Source of the DNA: a virus
Strand: one strand, 5' to 3'
IMG/VR virus record: IMGVR_UViG_3300045806_000094
Location: 1 to 24,474 of that record
DNA length: 24,474 nt
Part shown: piece by piece, positions 5,242 through 13,854 of the stretch
How positions within the stretch are numbered: the stretch's first letter is position 1
How the letters are laid out: each line of letters starts with the position of its first letter
Notes under the pieces: generated by a model
Database searches by the model: none
What the model saw: only the letters and a program-made list of their open reading frames with translations
What the model was told of the DNA's origin: nothing
Position numbers and translations under genes: made by a program

Positions 5242-6984
5242 ATGGCCGATGATCCACGCATAGTTGCATACGACGAGCGCGCTCCTCTCAACGAGAGGAC
5301 AGACGCGCGAGCGCAGCTGGAGGCGGCATACCGCCCTCTGGCCTCACAGCTGATACCGTCTGACGAGGTCCAGCGCGTCATAAATTACGTGCAAGATCAA
5401 TATGCCGAAGCCGATATGCTGAAAGCGCGCGGCGGCGGTATCGTGATGCCCAATCGCAGCGCCACCGGCGGCATGCGGTCTGTCACGCTGGACGGCAACT
5501 CAATCTCTCTCGCCGGCGGCTATTTCGAACGCCCGGCGGCGATGGGCTTTGATGCGCTGCGCTCGATGGTCGAGCAAACGCCGATTTTGTCGAGCATCGT
5601 CCTCACGCGCGTGCGCCAAGTGAGCCGATTCACGCAAATCTCCGAGGATGGCGGCCTTGGGTTCGAAATTCGCCACGCCGAGCGCAAGCACGAGATGACG
5701 CTGCCGGAGGAAGGGTCTGCGGCACTTTTGGCCAAGTTCTTTGCCAATTGCGGTTGGGAGTTCAACCCGCGCGCGCGGCGCAAGCTCAAGCGGGACAACT
5801 TCACGAAATTCATGGCGAAGCTCACGCGCGACTCTCTCACGATGGATGCGGCACCCATTGAGACCGAGATGAAGCGCAACGCCAATCTCGGGATCGACGG
5901 CATTTATGCGCTGGACGGCGCGACAATCCGCCTCTGCACCGAGATGGGATATGACGGCGATGACAGCATCATTGCTGTGCAGGTGGTGCAAGGCCAAATC
6001 CGCACGACTTACACGGCCGATCAGATCGTCTATGAGGTGCGCAATCCACGCTCCGATGTGAACGTCGGCGGCTATGGGATGGGCGAGACCGAACTGCTGA
6101 TCCGGGTTGTGACCGGCATCCTCAATGCCATGACTTACAATATCAACGGGTTCGATAAGAACGCGATTCCGAAGGGCCTGCTGAATATCTCGGGCGACTA
6201 TTCGACGGAAGATCTGACCGCGTTCAAGCGCCAGTGGAATGCGATGGTCAAGGGCATCAACAACGCCTGGTCGCTGCCGGTTTTGGTTTCCAAGGATGGC
6301 GAAGGCAAGGCCAGCTTTGAGAATTTTGGTGTCGAATTCAACGAGATGTATTTCGCCAAATGGATGACGTTTCTCACGTCGATCTGCTGCGCGATCTACG
6401 GCATGTCGCCGGAGGAGATCAACTCCGAGAGTTTCAGCGCGCAAAAATCCAGCCTGTCAGGTTCGGACACAAGCGAAAAACTGGCGGACTCCAAGGACAA
6501 GGGCTTGCGTCCTCTCATGGGCTATTTTGAGAGCACGCTGACCGATTACGTGGTTTCCGCATTCGGCGAGAAATACTGTTTCCGCTGGGTCGGCCTGGAT
6601 GAAAAAGACCAGGAACAGGCGTGGGAAGGCAAGAAGCTGATTCTCACGGTCGACGAGCTGCGCGCGGAACAGGGCTACAAGCCGATCAAGGGCACGCTTG
6701 GCGATGTGCCGCTCAACCCGTCACTGATCGGGCCGTGGCAGCAAGCCCAGCAAGCCGAGCAAAACCCGCAAGGTCAGCAATTCGGCGGGGCTCCTCCTGC
6801 CGAGCAAGGCGACTACGGCGAGGAAGATCCGAACGATCAGGACCAGCCCGGCGCCGATCATCAAGACCAGCAGCCCGACCAGCCCGATACCGGCGCAAAC
6901 GATGGTGCTGACCAGCCCGTCGGCGGCGCACCGCAAGGCGATTTCGGCAAGGCGCTGAGCGTCATCTATTCGATTGGGGGCTGA
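5242..6984 (+). CDS. Phage portal protein
   Basis: The gene encodes 580 residues. The portal forms the dodecameric ring at one capsid vertex through which DNA is packaged and ejected. The body (residues about 95-500) shows a typical portal order: a helical start with SIVLTRVRQVS, a beta-rich wing, GYGMGETELL, the stem and crown region with FNEMYFAKWMTFLTSICCAIYGMSPEEIN, and ESTLTDYVVSAFGEKYCFRWVGLD. The C-terminal 80 residues are a Gln/Asp/Pro/Gly-rich low-complexity tail ending in DFGKALSVIYSIGG. The start ATG has no visible Shine-Dalgarno and follows motif copy 3. The polyvalent gene begins one base after the stop. The usual neighbour, a large terminase subunit, is not in the window. Confidence 0.88.
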   Translation: MADDPRIVAYDERAPLNERTDARAQLEAAYRPLASQLIPSDEVQRVINYVQDQYAEADMLKARGGGIVMPNRSATGGMRSVTLDGNSISLAGGYFERPAAMGFDALRSMVEQTPILSSIVLTRVRQVSRFTQISEDGGLGFEIRHAERKHEMTLPEEGSAALLAKFFANCGWEFNPRARRKLKRDNFTKFMAKLTRDSLTMDAAPIETEMKRNANLGIDGIYALDGATIRLCTEMGYDGDDSIIAVQVVQGQIRTTYTADQIVYEVRNPRSDVNVGGYGMGETELLIRVVTGILNAMTYNINGFDKNAIPKGLLNISGDYSTEDLTAFKRQWNAMVKGINNAWSLPVLVSKDGEGKASFENFGVEFNEMYFAKWMTFLTSICCAIYGMSPEEINSESFSAQKSSLSGSDTSEKLADSKDKGLRPLMGYFESTLTDYVVSAFGEKYCFRWVGLDEKDQEQAWEGKKLILTVDELRAEQGYKPIKGTLGDVPLNPSLIGPWQQAQQAEQNPQGQQFGGAPPAEQGDYGEEDPNDQDQPGADHQDQQPDQPDTGANDGADQPVGGAPQGDFGKALSVIYSIGG

Positions 6985-6985
6985 T

Positions 6986-9900
6986 ATGGCCGCAAAGCAG
7001 CCTGTGAGCGTCGAGCGCGGCGATCACGTCTATGTCGCTCATCCCAAGCGCGGGGTGATCGCAGGGCGCGTCCTGGCGCATGGCAAGGACGGCATGACGC
7101 TGAAATGCGATCAGGGCCAAAAGCACAAGGTCGATTACCAGCACTACCTTGGCCACAAGGCGCGCGTCTCGCCGGCGGTCGATGTGATTGATCAGGGTGT
7201 GGACGGCGCGATCGTGCGCGATGCGTTCGGCCGCCGGAAATTTGTGGCGGGCCTGCAATCCGAGCCGCCCGCCCAGCCCGCCCCGGCCCCGGCCAAGAAA
7301 GATGATCCGCTGCTTGATGCGGCACCGATGGAGAAAGCGATGTCCACCCAGCCCGTAATCCTGTTCCTCAAGGCTGGCACGGTGGCCAATCGCCCCGGCC
7401 TGCAGCTGAAAGACGTCACTGACAAGGCCGGGCACCAGACCAAACGCTGGACCAAAACGACCAAGGATCAGCCCAAGGGCGATGAGCCGGGCGCGGCCGA
7501 CAAGCCGACGATGCACCACGGGCAGACGGTCGCGTTCCGCCACGGTGATGTGCAGGGCACCGGGAAGGTGGTGGCCAGCGGCGCGGATGGTGTGACGGTG
7601 CAGGATGAGACCGGACGCGAGCATCAAGTGCGCCACCAGCATTTGATCGGGCCGCATGATCCGGCTGCACCCGGCGGCGAGGGCCAGCCCGCAACACCAG
7701 CGGCACCAGATGCCGCGGCCAAGCCGCAGGATGCTAAACCTGGGCAGAAAGGCGGCGGTGATGGCGGCGGCAATGATGGTTCTGTGCCACCAGACTCGTT
7801 TAATGCGAAGGCTTATAGCAAGGATTATATTGACCTAAGCGTGACGCCTGCAGACATTCTCAAAGCATTCCCGCCAGATACCGCAACCAAGATGGATGCG
7901 ATCACTAAGAAGTTGGCTGCGACGCCGCAAACCATTGAGACATACAAGAAGGATGGCAAATACACGCCTGAGCGCTTGGAGCTGCACAAGAAGATTGTCG
8001 CACATATTTTGTCGCCAGATCGGCGCAAAGCGGCAAAGCCGCCAGCTGGCACTGACCCGACCTTCACCATTCTTGGCGGGCGCGGCGGATCGGGTAAATC
8101 TTGGTTCGCCGGTAAGGTTTATGATCCGACTACGGCTATCGTTTTAGATGCTGATGAAATCAAGCAAATGCTGCCCGAATACGAGGGGTGGAATGCTGCG
8201 ACTGTGCATGAAGAATCCGGCGATTTATTCGATCAAATCACTGCGGAAGCGCAAGGTTTGGGTCTTAATATCGTTCATGACGCAACCATGAAAGCGGGCC
8301 ATAAGGCCGTAAAGCTGGTCAAGGGCTTCAAGGATGCCGGGTATCGGACGGAGGCACATTATATGTTTCTGCCGCCTGCTGAGGCCGCTACGCGCGCTGT
8401 GCATCGTTTCCTTGGGCCAACTCAGCGTTTTGTCCCGCCGGGCATCGTGTTATCGAATACCACCAATGAACCCAGCTTTGATGATGTCAAGGCGCTTGTA
8501 GATAATTGGTCTTTCAGAGACAATAATGTGGCAAGGGGCGAACAGCCCAAGCTGATATCAGAAAGTCAAGGCAATGAAACTGACAGAGGAAAATCAGGAC
8601 TACATGGATTGCCGTCCGCTGGGTCGCGAGACGGGGATAGATCTGGGTCCGGAGATGGAAGCGGAATTCGCAGAGATGAAAAAAGCGGAGGCGGCTCGAA
8701 GGGCAGCACGCTTGGCAAGTCGCTCGCGGACGGCGGCCGAGTAACACTACTCCTCAAAGCTGCCGCTCCAACGGCAAAGCAGATCGAGGCCGGAAACTAC
8801 CCCAAGGCGCACCGCTCATTTCAGGGCCTGCCGGTAACGATTGAAAACCCGGCGGGCTCAGTGCGCTCTGGCGTATCCAGGGGTGGCCATCGCTGGTCCA
8901 CCATGATGAAGCACGACTACGGCTACATCAAAGGCACGCTGGGGTCTGATGGCGATCACTACGATTGCTATGTCGGCCCGCATGAGGATGCGACGCACGC
9001 CTATATCGTCGACACAATGAAGCCGCCGCACTTCGCCGAACTAGACGAGCAGAAGGCCATGCTCGGCTTTGCCAGCGAGCAGCACGCGAAAGAAGGCTAT
9101 CTGGCCCATTACGACAATCCGGGCTTCCTCGGCAAAATCACGCCGATGCACATGGATGAGTTCAAGGCCAAGGTTCGCCAAACGCGCGAGCCGGGCCATA
9201 CCGGCATTCTCAAGGCGCTCGGCAACAAGGTGGCCATGTTCTTCAAGGCCATCATTCCCGGCGGGGCTCAGGCTGATCTGTTCGCAATCCCGGTGCCGGT
9301 GAAGGCGCACACCACGAAAGACGGCACGGCCGTGGCCGCGCATACTGCGATCCGGCACAAGAAGGCCCCGGCGCCAATGTCAGCCGAGATGATCGACTCA
9401 ATCGCCAAAGCGGCGGAAGACCATCACGCCGCACGCCGCAAGAGCATGCGCAACCCGCCATTCGTGAGCATTGCGGCGGCATTAGGCGGCTACGCGCATT
9501 CGGTCGGCCTCAAAATCCATGACGATCATGAATTGCCGATCATCAATCGCATGATGGAGCTGCGCAAGATGGCCAGCGCCACGCTTGCGCCGCACACGCC
9601 GCAACCCGGCGGTGATCCGCGCAATGTGTATCCAGCCGATGAGCTGGTGCCAGCCGAGCATGGCTTGCCGGAGGGATCGACTTTCAAGGAGGGCAGGGGG
9701 CAGCTTGGCGCTGGGAAATGGTCTGTCGTGTTTCCCGGTGAGCGATTCAGCACCAACTACATGCCATCTAAAGCAAAGGCGATTGCAGAGGCGCACGGCA
9801 TTGTGAAAAGCCGCGCCGCTCAGGCTGAACGCAAAGCCGATCAGGATGCCAAAGACCGCGATCTTGTGGTTCGCCTGCTCAATGGTGGCATGGCCGATGA

Positions 9901-11362
9901 GCAAGACGTGAAGCGCCTTGGCCTTCGACCGGGCAAGGCGGCACGCTTCGGCGAGATGACTGGCATTGCTGAACGCCTGTTCGGAATCAGTTCGCGCAAG
10001 GCGCGTGAGGCTTTCGGCGATGCCATGTCTGTGGGCTATAGCGATGGGGGCACCAAGATTGACTATGTGAGCCCGCGTAAGGGGCTGGCCAATGCTGCGC
10101 GCTGGGCGGCGAAGAATGCCACCCTGCCGCGCGAGGTATTGGACAAGGTGGAAAGCGCATTCGGCGTGAAAATCAGCGACGATGGCAAAACGGTCAAGCT
10201 GAGCGCATCGGAGCAATTGCAGGCCCTCGAAAAGCAAATGAAAGACCTAGAGGCTGAGGCACCCAACGGCCGTGATTTTGTGGGTGATGAGCCTGGGTTT
10301 AAAGCGGCATTTGCTGGGTATCGTGCCAAACAGAATGCTATTCGCTGCGAGATGGAAAAGCTGACCGCTGCGGCTGTAGCTGAGCGCAAGGCTAAGCGCG
10401 CGGGTGCGCTGACCGAGGCTGATGCCACCAAGCGCGCTGAGGATACTCCATCGCCAGACATGAAGCACTTCTACGTCTCGGCCATTGATGGTGCGAAGCG
10501 CCACCTCGTCGCCGGGCCATATGCCTCACAGCAAGAGGCTGCCGATCACGTCGAGCACGTCCGCAAGCATGCCGACAAGCAGGATGGCCGCGCGCACTTC
10601 ATGGCCTGGGGCACGGCTGGCAGCACTGAGCCGATGAAAACCCCGCTCGGCGCAAACTGGAAGCCTGCGGATTGGCGTGATGAGGATAACTGGCACGCTC
10701 GCACGCAAGCGCGGATGAAGACCCTGCCAGAAGAATCGCTGCGCTATATTGTCAAGGATGCGAGCGATGCCTCACGCGCGCTGGATAGCGTTTCCTCGGC
10801 CAAAGCTGGCCAGTATGCCGATGAAGCCTCGTATGCCCAAATGGAGCTGAATGCCCGCGCAAAGGCTAAGGTTACGGCTGGCGACGATGAACATTCGGCT
10901 GCAGCGCGCAAGCTCTATCAGGATTATGCGGCGCTTGATCAGGGCAATACGAAAGAGCGCGCCAAGATCCTGCAGCGTGTTCGCACCCTTGCAGCCAAAA
11001 CACCGGCCGATCATAAAGCAGTCATGACTCTCGATGTCGTGGCAACACGCGCGGGCACGATGAAACCTCTGCAATTTGCTCCGGCATCTGATGCACCCGC
11101 CAAGGCTGAGCCGCGCATCATGCTGCCGGTGGCCAAGCCCAAGCTGACCGAAGGCTTCATCGCCAAGGTTTATCATGGCGACGATGTGCATACGACCGAG
11201 ATCCACGAAACTCGCGAGGCCGCCGCCGCTGCTGCCCTGGCGGCAATGCCCAAGGCCAAAACTGCTAGCACCTCAGTCGCGCGCAATGGACGAGACACAT
11301 ACGGTAATCTCCAGTCCCACAAACGCCCCTACAACCCGGCGGATGATGAGGATGACGAATAA
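6986..11362 (+). CDS. Giant polyvalent protein: SH3-like repeats, zeta kinase, pyrophosphatase-like domain
   Basis: The gene encodes 1458 residues; GGGGG stands just before the ATG. Domains in order: two related SH3/KOW-like repeats (about 12-58 and 179-223); a Gly/Pro linker; a zeta-toxin-type P-loop kinase (about 268-530) with Walker A GGRGGSGKS at 364-372 and LDADE at 387-391; a Ser/Gly/Asp-rich stretch; a pyrophosphatase-like domain as described in polyvalent proteins (about 595-745, SDGDHYDCYVG at 654-664); the shared K-A-I-I-P-G-G module (749-795); and several unnamed alpha/beta domains, including one starting FYVSAIDGAKRH near 1161. Polyvalent proteins beside portal and MuF genes are thought to enter the cell with phage DNA. 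The zeta part is clearly lower in GC than its flanks. Residues 119 (an in-frame ATG) and about 586 start L-F-L-K-A-like segments that may mark old gene boundaries. Confidence 0.85.
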   Translation: MAAKQPVSVERGDHVYVAHPKRGVIAGRVLAHGKDGMTLKCDQGQKHKVDYQHYLGHKARVSPAVDVIDQGVDGAIVRDAFGRRKFVAGLQSEPPAQPAPAPAKKDDPLLDAAPMEKAMSTQPVILFLKAGTVANRPGLQLKDVTDKAGHQTKRWTKTTKDQPKGDEPGAADKPTMHHGQTVAFRHGDVQGTGKVVASGADGVTVQDETGREHQVRHQHLIGPHDPAAPGGEGQPATPAAPDAAAKPQDAKPGQKGGGDGGGNDGSVPPDSFNAKAYSKDYIDLSVTPADILKAFPPDTATKMDAITKKLAATPQTIETYKKDGKYTPERLELHKKIVAHILSPDRRKAAKPPAGTDPTFTILGGRGGSGKSWFAGKVYDPTTAIVLDADEIKQMLPEYEGWNAATVHEESGDLFDQITAEAQGLGLNIVHDATMKAGHKAVKLVKGFKDAGYRTEAHYMFLPPAEAATRAVHRFLGPTQRFVPPGIVLSNTTNEPSFDDVKALVDNWSFRDNNVARGEQPKLISESQGNETDRGKSGLHGLPSAGSRDGDRSGSGDGSGIRRDEKSGGGSKGSTLGKSLADGGRVTLLLKAAAPTAKQIEAGNYPKAHRSFQGLPVTIENPAGSVRSGVSRGGHRWSTMMKHDYGYIKGTLGSDGDHYDCYVGPHEDATHAYIVDTMKPPHFAELDEQKAMLGFASEQHAKEGYLAHYDNPGFLGKITPMHMDEFKAKVRQTREPGHTGILKALGNKVAMFFKAIIPGGAQADLFAIPVPVKAHTTKDGTAVAAHTAIRHKKAPAPMSAEMIDSIAKAAEDHHAARRKSMRNPPFVSIAAALGGYAHSVGLKIHDDHELPIINRMMELRKMASATLAPHTPQPGGDPRNVYPADELVPAEHGLPEGSTFKEGRGQLGAGKWSVVFPGERFSTNYMPSKAKAIAEAHGIVKSRAAQAERKADQDAKDRDLVVRLLNGGMADEQDVKRLGLRPGKAARFGEMTGIAERLFGISSRKAREAFGDAMSVGYSDGGTKIDYVSPRKGLANAARWAAKNATLPREVLDKVESAFGVKISDDGKTVKLSASEQLQALEKQMKDLEAEAPNGRDFVGDEPGFKAAFAGYRAKQNAIRCEMEKLTAAAVAERKAKRAGALTEADATKRAEDTPSPDMKHFYVSAIDGAKRHLVAGPYASQQEAADHVEHVRKHADKQDGRAHFMAWGTAGSTEPMKTPLGANWKPADWRDEDNWHARTQARMKTLPEESLRYIVKDASDASRALDSVSSAKAGQYADEASYAQMELNARAKAKVTAGDDEHSAAARKLYQDYAALDQGNTKERAKILQRVRTLAAKTPADHKAVMTLDVVATRAGTMKPLQFAPASDAPAKAEPRIMLPVAKPKLTEGFIAKVYHGDDVHTTEIHETREAAAAAALAAMPKAKTASTSVARNGRDTYGNLQSHKRPYNPADDEDDE
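7790..8745 (+). other. Low-GC zeta-toxin insert within the polyvalent gene
   Basis: Three hand-counted 60-base lines in this stretch (7801, 8101, 8221) have 42-43% GC, against 73% at 7261 and 57% at 9121. The segment begins after a Gly-rich linker, contains the whole zeta-type kinase and ends where the main frame returns to an L-L-L-K-A segment. The borders are approximate. The simplest reading is a zeta gene acquired by transfer and fused in frame. Confidence 0.6.
8574..8744 (+). CDS. Possible 56-residue overlapping gene downstream of the zeta kinase
   Basis: In a different + frame from the host gene, ATG 8574 to TAA 8742-8744 encodes a protein with normal composition: MKLTEENQDYMDCRPLG, then GPEMEAEFAEMKKAEAA, then a basic helix. 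The main frame over the same bases gives Ser/Gly/Asp/Arg-rich low-complexity sequence, which is what an out-of-frame reading tends to look like. It could be a small partner gene once following a separate zeta gene, now a relic or still expressed. A purine-rich AGAAAG lies eight bases before the ATG, a weak ribosome binding site. Confidence 0.35.
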   Translation: MKLTEENQDYMDCRPLGRETGIDLGPEMEAEFAEMKKAEAARRAARLASRSRTAAE

Positions 11363-11799
11363 TGCCGACGCCTGTTCGTCTCCTCACCACGGCTGAGTTT
11401 GATGCCCGCGAGGCGCGGCGCATGGCGGAAGGTCTGACTTTCCTCGAAGCGTTCGGCCCAGGCGCGATGTATCATTGCCCGTGGTATCATGACCCGGCAG
11501 ATGCGGAAGACATGGCGGATTTAGATCTTGGCCATCATGCCGGGTTCCTATCCAGCCACTACCTCACCACCTGGGCGCGCAAGCGGTCTCCGCTGATGGT
11601 GCTCACGCCGAACGGGCGTATGTGGTGCGTCGATCAGGTCAGCACAAACGGGACGGGCTGGATCGTCACCGGTGATGCGCCGATCATCACCGCAATGCCG
11701 TCCATCGTCGTGCCCGGCTATCACGGTTGGCTTCGCGATGGCGTGTTCAGTGACGACATTGAGGGGCGCGGCATATCGGGTGAAATGCAGCTCGGGTGA
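11362..11799 (+). CDS. Conserved-looking phage protein of unknown function
   Basis: The gene encodes 145 residues, with the start overlapping the polyvalent stop (TAATG). Visible blocks are LTFLEAFGPGAMYHCPWY, SSHYLTTWARKRSPLMVLTP, then MWCVDQVSTNGTGWIVTGDAP and PSIVVPGYHGWLRDGVFSDD. The sequence is aromatic-rich and beta-prone with no membrane segment, like a small domain found as an unnamed phage protein. Its last codons lie in a perfect 16-base tandem duplication, which appears to have changed the C-terminus and separated it from the next gene. Confidence 0.7.
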   Translation: MPTPVRLLTTAEFDAREARRMAEGLTFLEAFGPGAMYHCPWYHDPADAEDMADLDLGHHAGFLSSHYLTTWARKRSPLMVLTPNGRMWCVDQVSTNGTGWIVTGDAPIITAMPSIVVPGYHGWLRDGVFSDDIEGRGISGEMQLG

Positions 11800-11807
11800 A
11801 ATGCAGC
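11776..11807 (+). repeat. 16-base perfect tandem duplication at a gene end
   Basis: TCGGGTGAAATGCAGC occurs twice in a row, at 11776-11791 and 11792-11807. With a single copy, the upstream gene would end in Met-Gln-Pro-stop and its TGA would overlap the next ATG as ATGA, like most junctions here. The second copy puts an earlier stop nine bases before that ATG. Confidence 0.9.
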
Positions 11808-11808
11808 C

Positions 11809-13182
11809 ATGAAGCCGCTCATTCTTTTCCTCAAGGCGATCATCCCCGGCGGGGCATCTGGTGACCTGTTTTCGGTCACGGTGCCTGTCCATGGCTACAC
11901 CACCAAAGGGGGCACTTATGTGGCCCCGCACGTTGCTGAGCGCCTAAAACGGCCCGACAATCCAGTTGCACCCGCACCAAAACCATTGCAGGATACACCC
12001 ATCGGACGGCATCAGGCCGCCGAAATTGGCAAGAGGCCAGAAGCAATGCTCCAAATCACACCTGCCAAATCAGGCAAAGGCACCTACCTCAAAATCCCGG
12101 ATGACGCTGCGGACCTAACGGCTGCATTCAAGGCGGAATTTCCGACCGCTGATTATTTCAGCGATACCAAAAAATGGTATCTGCGCGGCAGCACGGCCGA
12201 AAAACGCCTTCGCAAATGGGCTGAGACTCAATCGGAAGCATTGGCGGGAGTTGCGGCGCGCGAGGCTGAAAAGCAGTCCGCGGCCAAAGCCGCACAAGCT
12301 GAGGCTCAGAATGCCAAGCAGGCAGCCGCTGATGCCGATGCAGCGCTCGGTCAACTCACAAACGAGCATGTCAACGTGACATCTGCTGGGTCGCAATTAT
12401 CGGTGCGGTTCCCGTATGCGGTTGGTGCAGTCTCCATCATCAAGGCGGTGCCGGGAGCGCGATGGGATAATGCCTCCAAGTCATGGCTGGTGCCGCCGAT
12501 TGAGCGTCCAGCCCTTCGTGTGGCAATCGCTCGCATCAATGCCGCCTTAAAGCCGATCTTGGCGGCAGAGAAGGCCGAGGAAGATAAAAAAGAAGCAGAC
12601 CGGCAGGCGATTCGCGCACGGCGCTGGCCGATGCTGCTGAGTGATGGCCTGCGCATCGGACAAGTTATGCGCCTGCATGGCAAGGTCCAGGCGATCGAAA
12701 GCGTCGGCAAACGGTTCTACGTCAACGAGGACATGCCGAGCCTCTACGGCCACCTCCTGGGGAGTGAGGGCGAAGCAGTGGCCTATGCCTATATGCGCGA
12801 TGCGACCGAGGCTGAGCAGGCTGCATTTGAAGCGGATGAGCAGGCCAAAGCAGCACAGGCTGATGCTCGACGTGCTGCTGCTGCTGCGATACGTTCGGTG
12901 AAAGAAGAATTCAACGCCGCCTCTGTTCGCCCAGCCAAGCTGGATGAAGCACCGAAGGGTGAAACGGTTTTGGAGGAAAACCCGCGCTCGGCAATCTATG
13001 GCGGTGGCGTGCGGTGGGTCTATGGTGATGGCGTGCTATGGCAGTTGCGCGGCAATAGCGCTGATGGCGATGATTGGAGCGCTAACAATTTGTCTGGCAC
13101 GATTGCAACATGCGTGTTCGAGCCGCTTGCCGGTGAACTGGCTGAGCGTCTGCGCGCTGCCATGAAACAGGGCGCGATGTAA
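11809..13182 (+). CDS. Protein with shared N-terminal module and HARP/DUF5710-like repeats
   Basis: The gene encodes 457 residues. Residues 5-47 are the shared module (LILFLKAIIPGGA, DLF, TTKGGTYVAPH). Residues about 88-140 (YLKIPDDAADLTAAFKAEF, then KKWYL) and 195-245 (LSVRFPYAVGAVSIIKAVPG, ARWD, KSWLVPP) both resemble the small strand-helix-W units of HARP or DUF5710 domains, which bind DNA in annealing helicases, primases and phage proteins. They are separated by an Ala/Glu/Lys-rich coiled coil (141-182). Residues 270-335 form another beta-rich domain, followed by a second coiled coil (335-370) and a Trp-rich C-terminal domain. There is no helicase motor, so a DNA-binding or DNA-protecting role is inferred. 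It lies between two unknown small genes in the head region. Confidence 0.72.
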   Translation: MKPLILFLKAIIPGGASGDLFSVTVPVHGYTTKGGTYVAPHVAERLKRPDNPVAPAPKPLQDTPIGRHQAAEIGKRPEAMLQITPAKSGKGTYLKIPDDAADLTAAFKAEFPTADYFSDTKKWYLRGSTAEKRLRKWAETQSEALAGVAAREAEKQSAAKAAQAEAQNAKQAAADADAALGQLTNEHVNVTSAGSQLSVRFPYAVGAVSIIKAVPGARWDNASKSWLVPPIERPALRVAIARINAALKPILAAEKAEEDKKEADRQAIRARRWPMLLSDGLRIGQVMRLHGKVQAIESVGKRFYVNEDMPSLYGHLLGSEGEAVAYAYMRDATEAEQAAFEADEQAKAAQADARRAAAAAIRSVKEEFNAASVRPAKLDEAPKGETVLEENPRSAIYGGGVRWVYGDGVLWQLRGNSADGDDWSANNLSGTIATCVFEPLAGELAERLRAAMKQGAM

Positions 13183-13613
13183 TGAAATTCATCAAGCATT
13201 TGACGATGCTCACTGGTCATGTGCGCTCCAGTCCACGATCTGAGGTTGATCAACGCACCATTGATTTCATCCGTGGGTCTCTCACGGATGGGTCTGGTGC
13301 ATTGGGCGCAACGGGGTGGGCCGTCTTGCGGATTGACGCGCCGCCGGGCGGGTTCTGCTTTGATCTGTCGATGACGGGAAACGAGGTCGCGCGGTGTTGG
13401 CTGGCAACCACGGCGGCGGCGGCGGATGCGATGTGGCTTGCCGCGCAGGAAATGCCGCGCCTTCCTGGCGTCAATCCTGGCCAGCCATCTTTGCCGTGGC
13501 TTGCCGTTGGCCTATTGCCTGATGGGATGAAGGCTTTGCGCAGCGCGATCCCGATTGGCCAGCTTGGCGATTTGGAGCGTTGCGTAGCATGGGCGCTTTT
13601 GCCCGATGCCTGA
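13182..13613 (+). CDS. Unknown 143-residue protein upstream of an HTH gene
   Basis: The start overlaps the previous stop (TAATG) and the end overlaps the HTH gene (ATGCCTGA). The protein has an N-terminal basic segment, a central beta-prone part with WAVLRIDAPPGGFCFDLSMTG, an Ala-rich helix (TTAAAADAMWLAAQEMP) and a hydrophobic C-terminus (RCVAWALLPDA). I recognise no family. The pairing of a small unknown protein with a small HTH protein is the layout seen in anti-CRISPR operons, but nothing else here supports that. Confidence 0.6.
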   Translation: MKFIKHLTMLTGHVRSSPRSEVDQRTIDFIRGSLTDGSGALGATGWAVLRIDAPPGGFCFDLSMTGNEVARCWLATTAAAADAMWLAAQEMPRLPGVNPGQPSLPWLAVGLLPDGMKALRSAIPIGQLGDLERCVAWALLPDA

Positions 13614-13854
13614 CCGCCGAACGATTGCAGATATGCTCTGTGAGGTAGGCCCGCTTCTTTATGGCGAGGCATGGGAACACCCAATGGCGCGCGCGCTGCA
13701 TGTCTCTCCACGTACGGTTCAGCGGTGGGAATCTGGCTACAGCATTCCGCCGGATGGCATTGCCGTTGAACTTCGCACCCTAGTTGAGCAGCGGCTGATT
13801 GCGTTGCGTCGATTGGCTGATGAGATGCCCAAGGCTTCGCCTATAACGTCGTGA
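13606..13854 (+). CDS. Small helix-turn-helix protein
   Basis: The gene encodes 82 residues. Residues 14-45 (GPLLYGEAWEHPMARALHVS then PRTVQRWESG) fit a compact HTH in which the second helix ends with an R-W-E-S-G turn, as in small phage repressor-like or DNA-binding proteins. Residues 46-80 form a helical C-terminus. It overlaps the preceding unknown gene by eight bases. Its TGA stop lies inside motif copy 4. A protein like this could bind the recurring near-palindrome GTGAYGTCAC, but that is speculation. Confidence 0.72.
   Translation: MPDRRTIADMLCEVGPLLYGEAWEHPMARALHVSPRTVQRWESGYSIPPDGIAVELRTLVEQRLIALRRLADEMPKASPITS

Noticed and set aside
5500-6444. Minus-strand frame of 314 residues inside the portal gene.
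   Set aside because: It lies wholly within a strongly supported portal coding region and has a shadow-like Arg/His-rich composition.
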